This document shows, piece by piece, positions 16,002-16,003 of a DNA stretch of 16,003 bases; the stretch's first letter is position 1, and every line of letters starts with the position of its first letter. The position numbers and the translations under genes are program-made. Location of the stretch: assembly GCA_021604825.1 (NCBI GenBank), contig BQJS01000107.1, forward strand, positions 1 through 16,003. The letters are read 5' to 3'. Source of the DNA: Phycisphaerae bacterium. Its GTDB lineage: Bacteria > Planctomycetota > Phycisphaerae > UBA1845. Below the pieces are notes generated by a model. It was not told the origin of the DNA, searched no databases, and worked only from the letters and a program-made list of their open reading frames with translations.

Positions 16002-16003
16002 CT

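Overview
The window looks like chromosomal DNA of a planctomycete, most likely of the Phycisphaerae type. The evidence is a TIGR02999-type ECF sigma factor paired with a TPR-bearing Ser/Thr kinase, a Planctomycetes/Verrucomicrobia-restricted conserved protein (TIGR04138/Minf_1886 type), a secreted DUF11 protein with planctomycete-style double-cysteine repeats, moderately high GC, weak Shine-Dalgarno sites and several GTG/TTG starts. I see no tRNA or rRNA gene, CRISPR array, transposase or phage gene. Most of the window is chromosomal housekeeping plus one signalling/surface region.

Layout. (1) 1-1834, minus: 5' part of a large secreted cysteine-rich DUF11 protein that runs off the left edge; its long frame is open to position 1. 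(2) 2125-5244, plus: ECF sigma factor followed by a membrane-anchored TPR Ser/Thr kinase, divergent from the surface-protein gene. (3) 5245-7157, plus: AT-rich leader with a promoter-like site and a cluster of AGCT motifs, then amt and a PII gene. (4) 7189-8766, minus: SLC13/DASS-family anion transporter, convergent with PII. (5) 9024-11119, plus: RicT (PSP1-domain) protein with a basic disordered tail, then the TIGR04138-type protein. (6) 11150-12153, minus: coaD then tatA, separated by a 224-bp gap containing competing inverted repeats. (7) 12285-13244, plus: pyrD (class 1B), possibly leaderless. (8) 13255-15910, minus: manC-ruvX-tatC, tightly packed. (9) 15911-16003: upstream of manC, ending in two tandem perfect hairpins.

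How the genes fit together. Amt and PII form the standard ammonium-uptake pair, with PII predicted to plug the Amt pore. TatA and TatC give a minimal Tat translocase encoded at two loci 1.8 kb apart. The sigma-kinase pair is a probable signalling module whose target is unknown; the divergent secreted protein is one candidate. CoaD (CoA), PyrD (pyrimidines), ManC (GDP-mannose), RuvX (16S rRNA 5'-end processing) and RicT (RNA processing) are housekeeping. I found no convincing novel multi-gene system. The most unusual local signals are the PII T-loop, the RicT cysteine head and R/G tail, the amt leader, the tatA leader and the tandem hairpins at the right edge.
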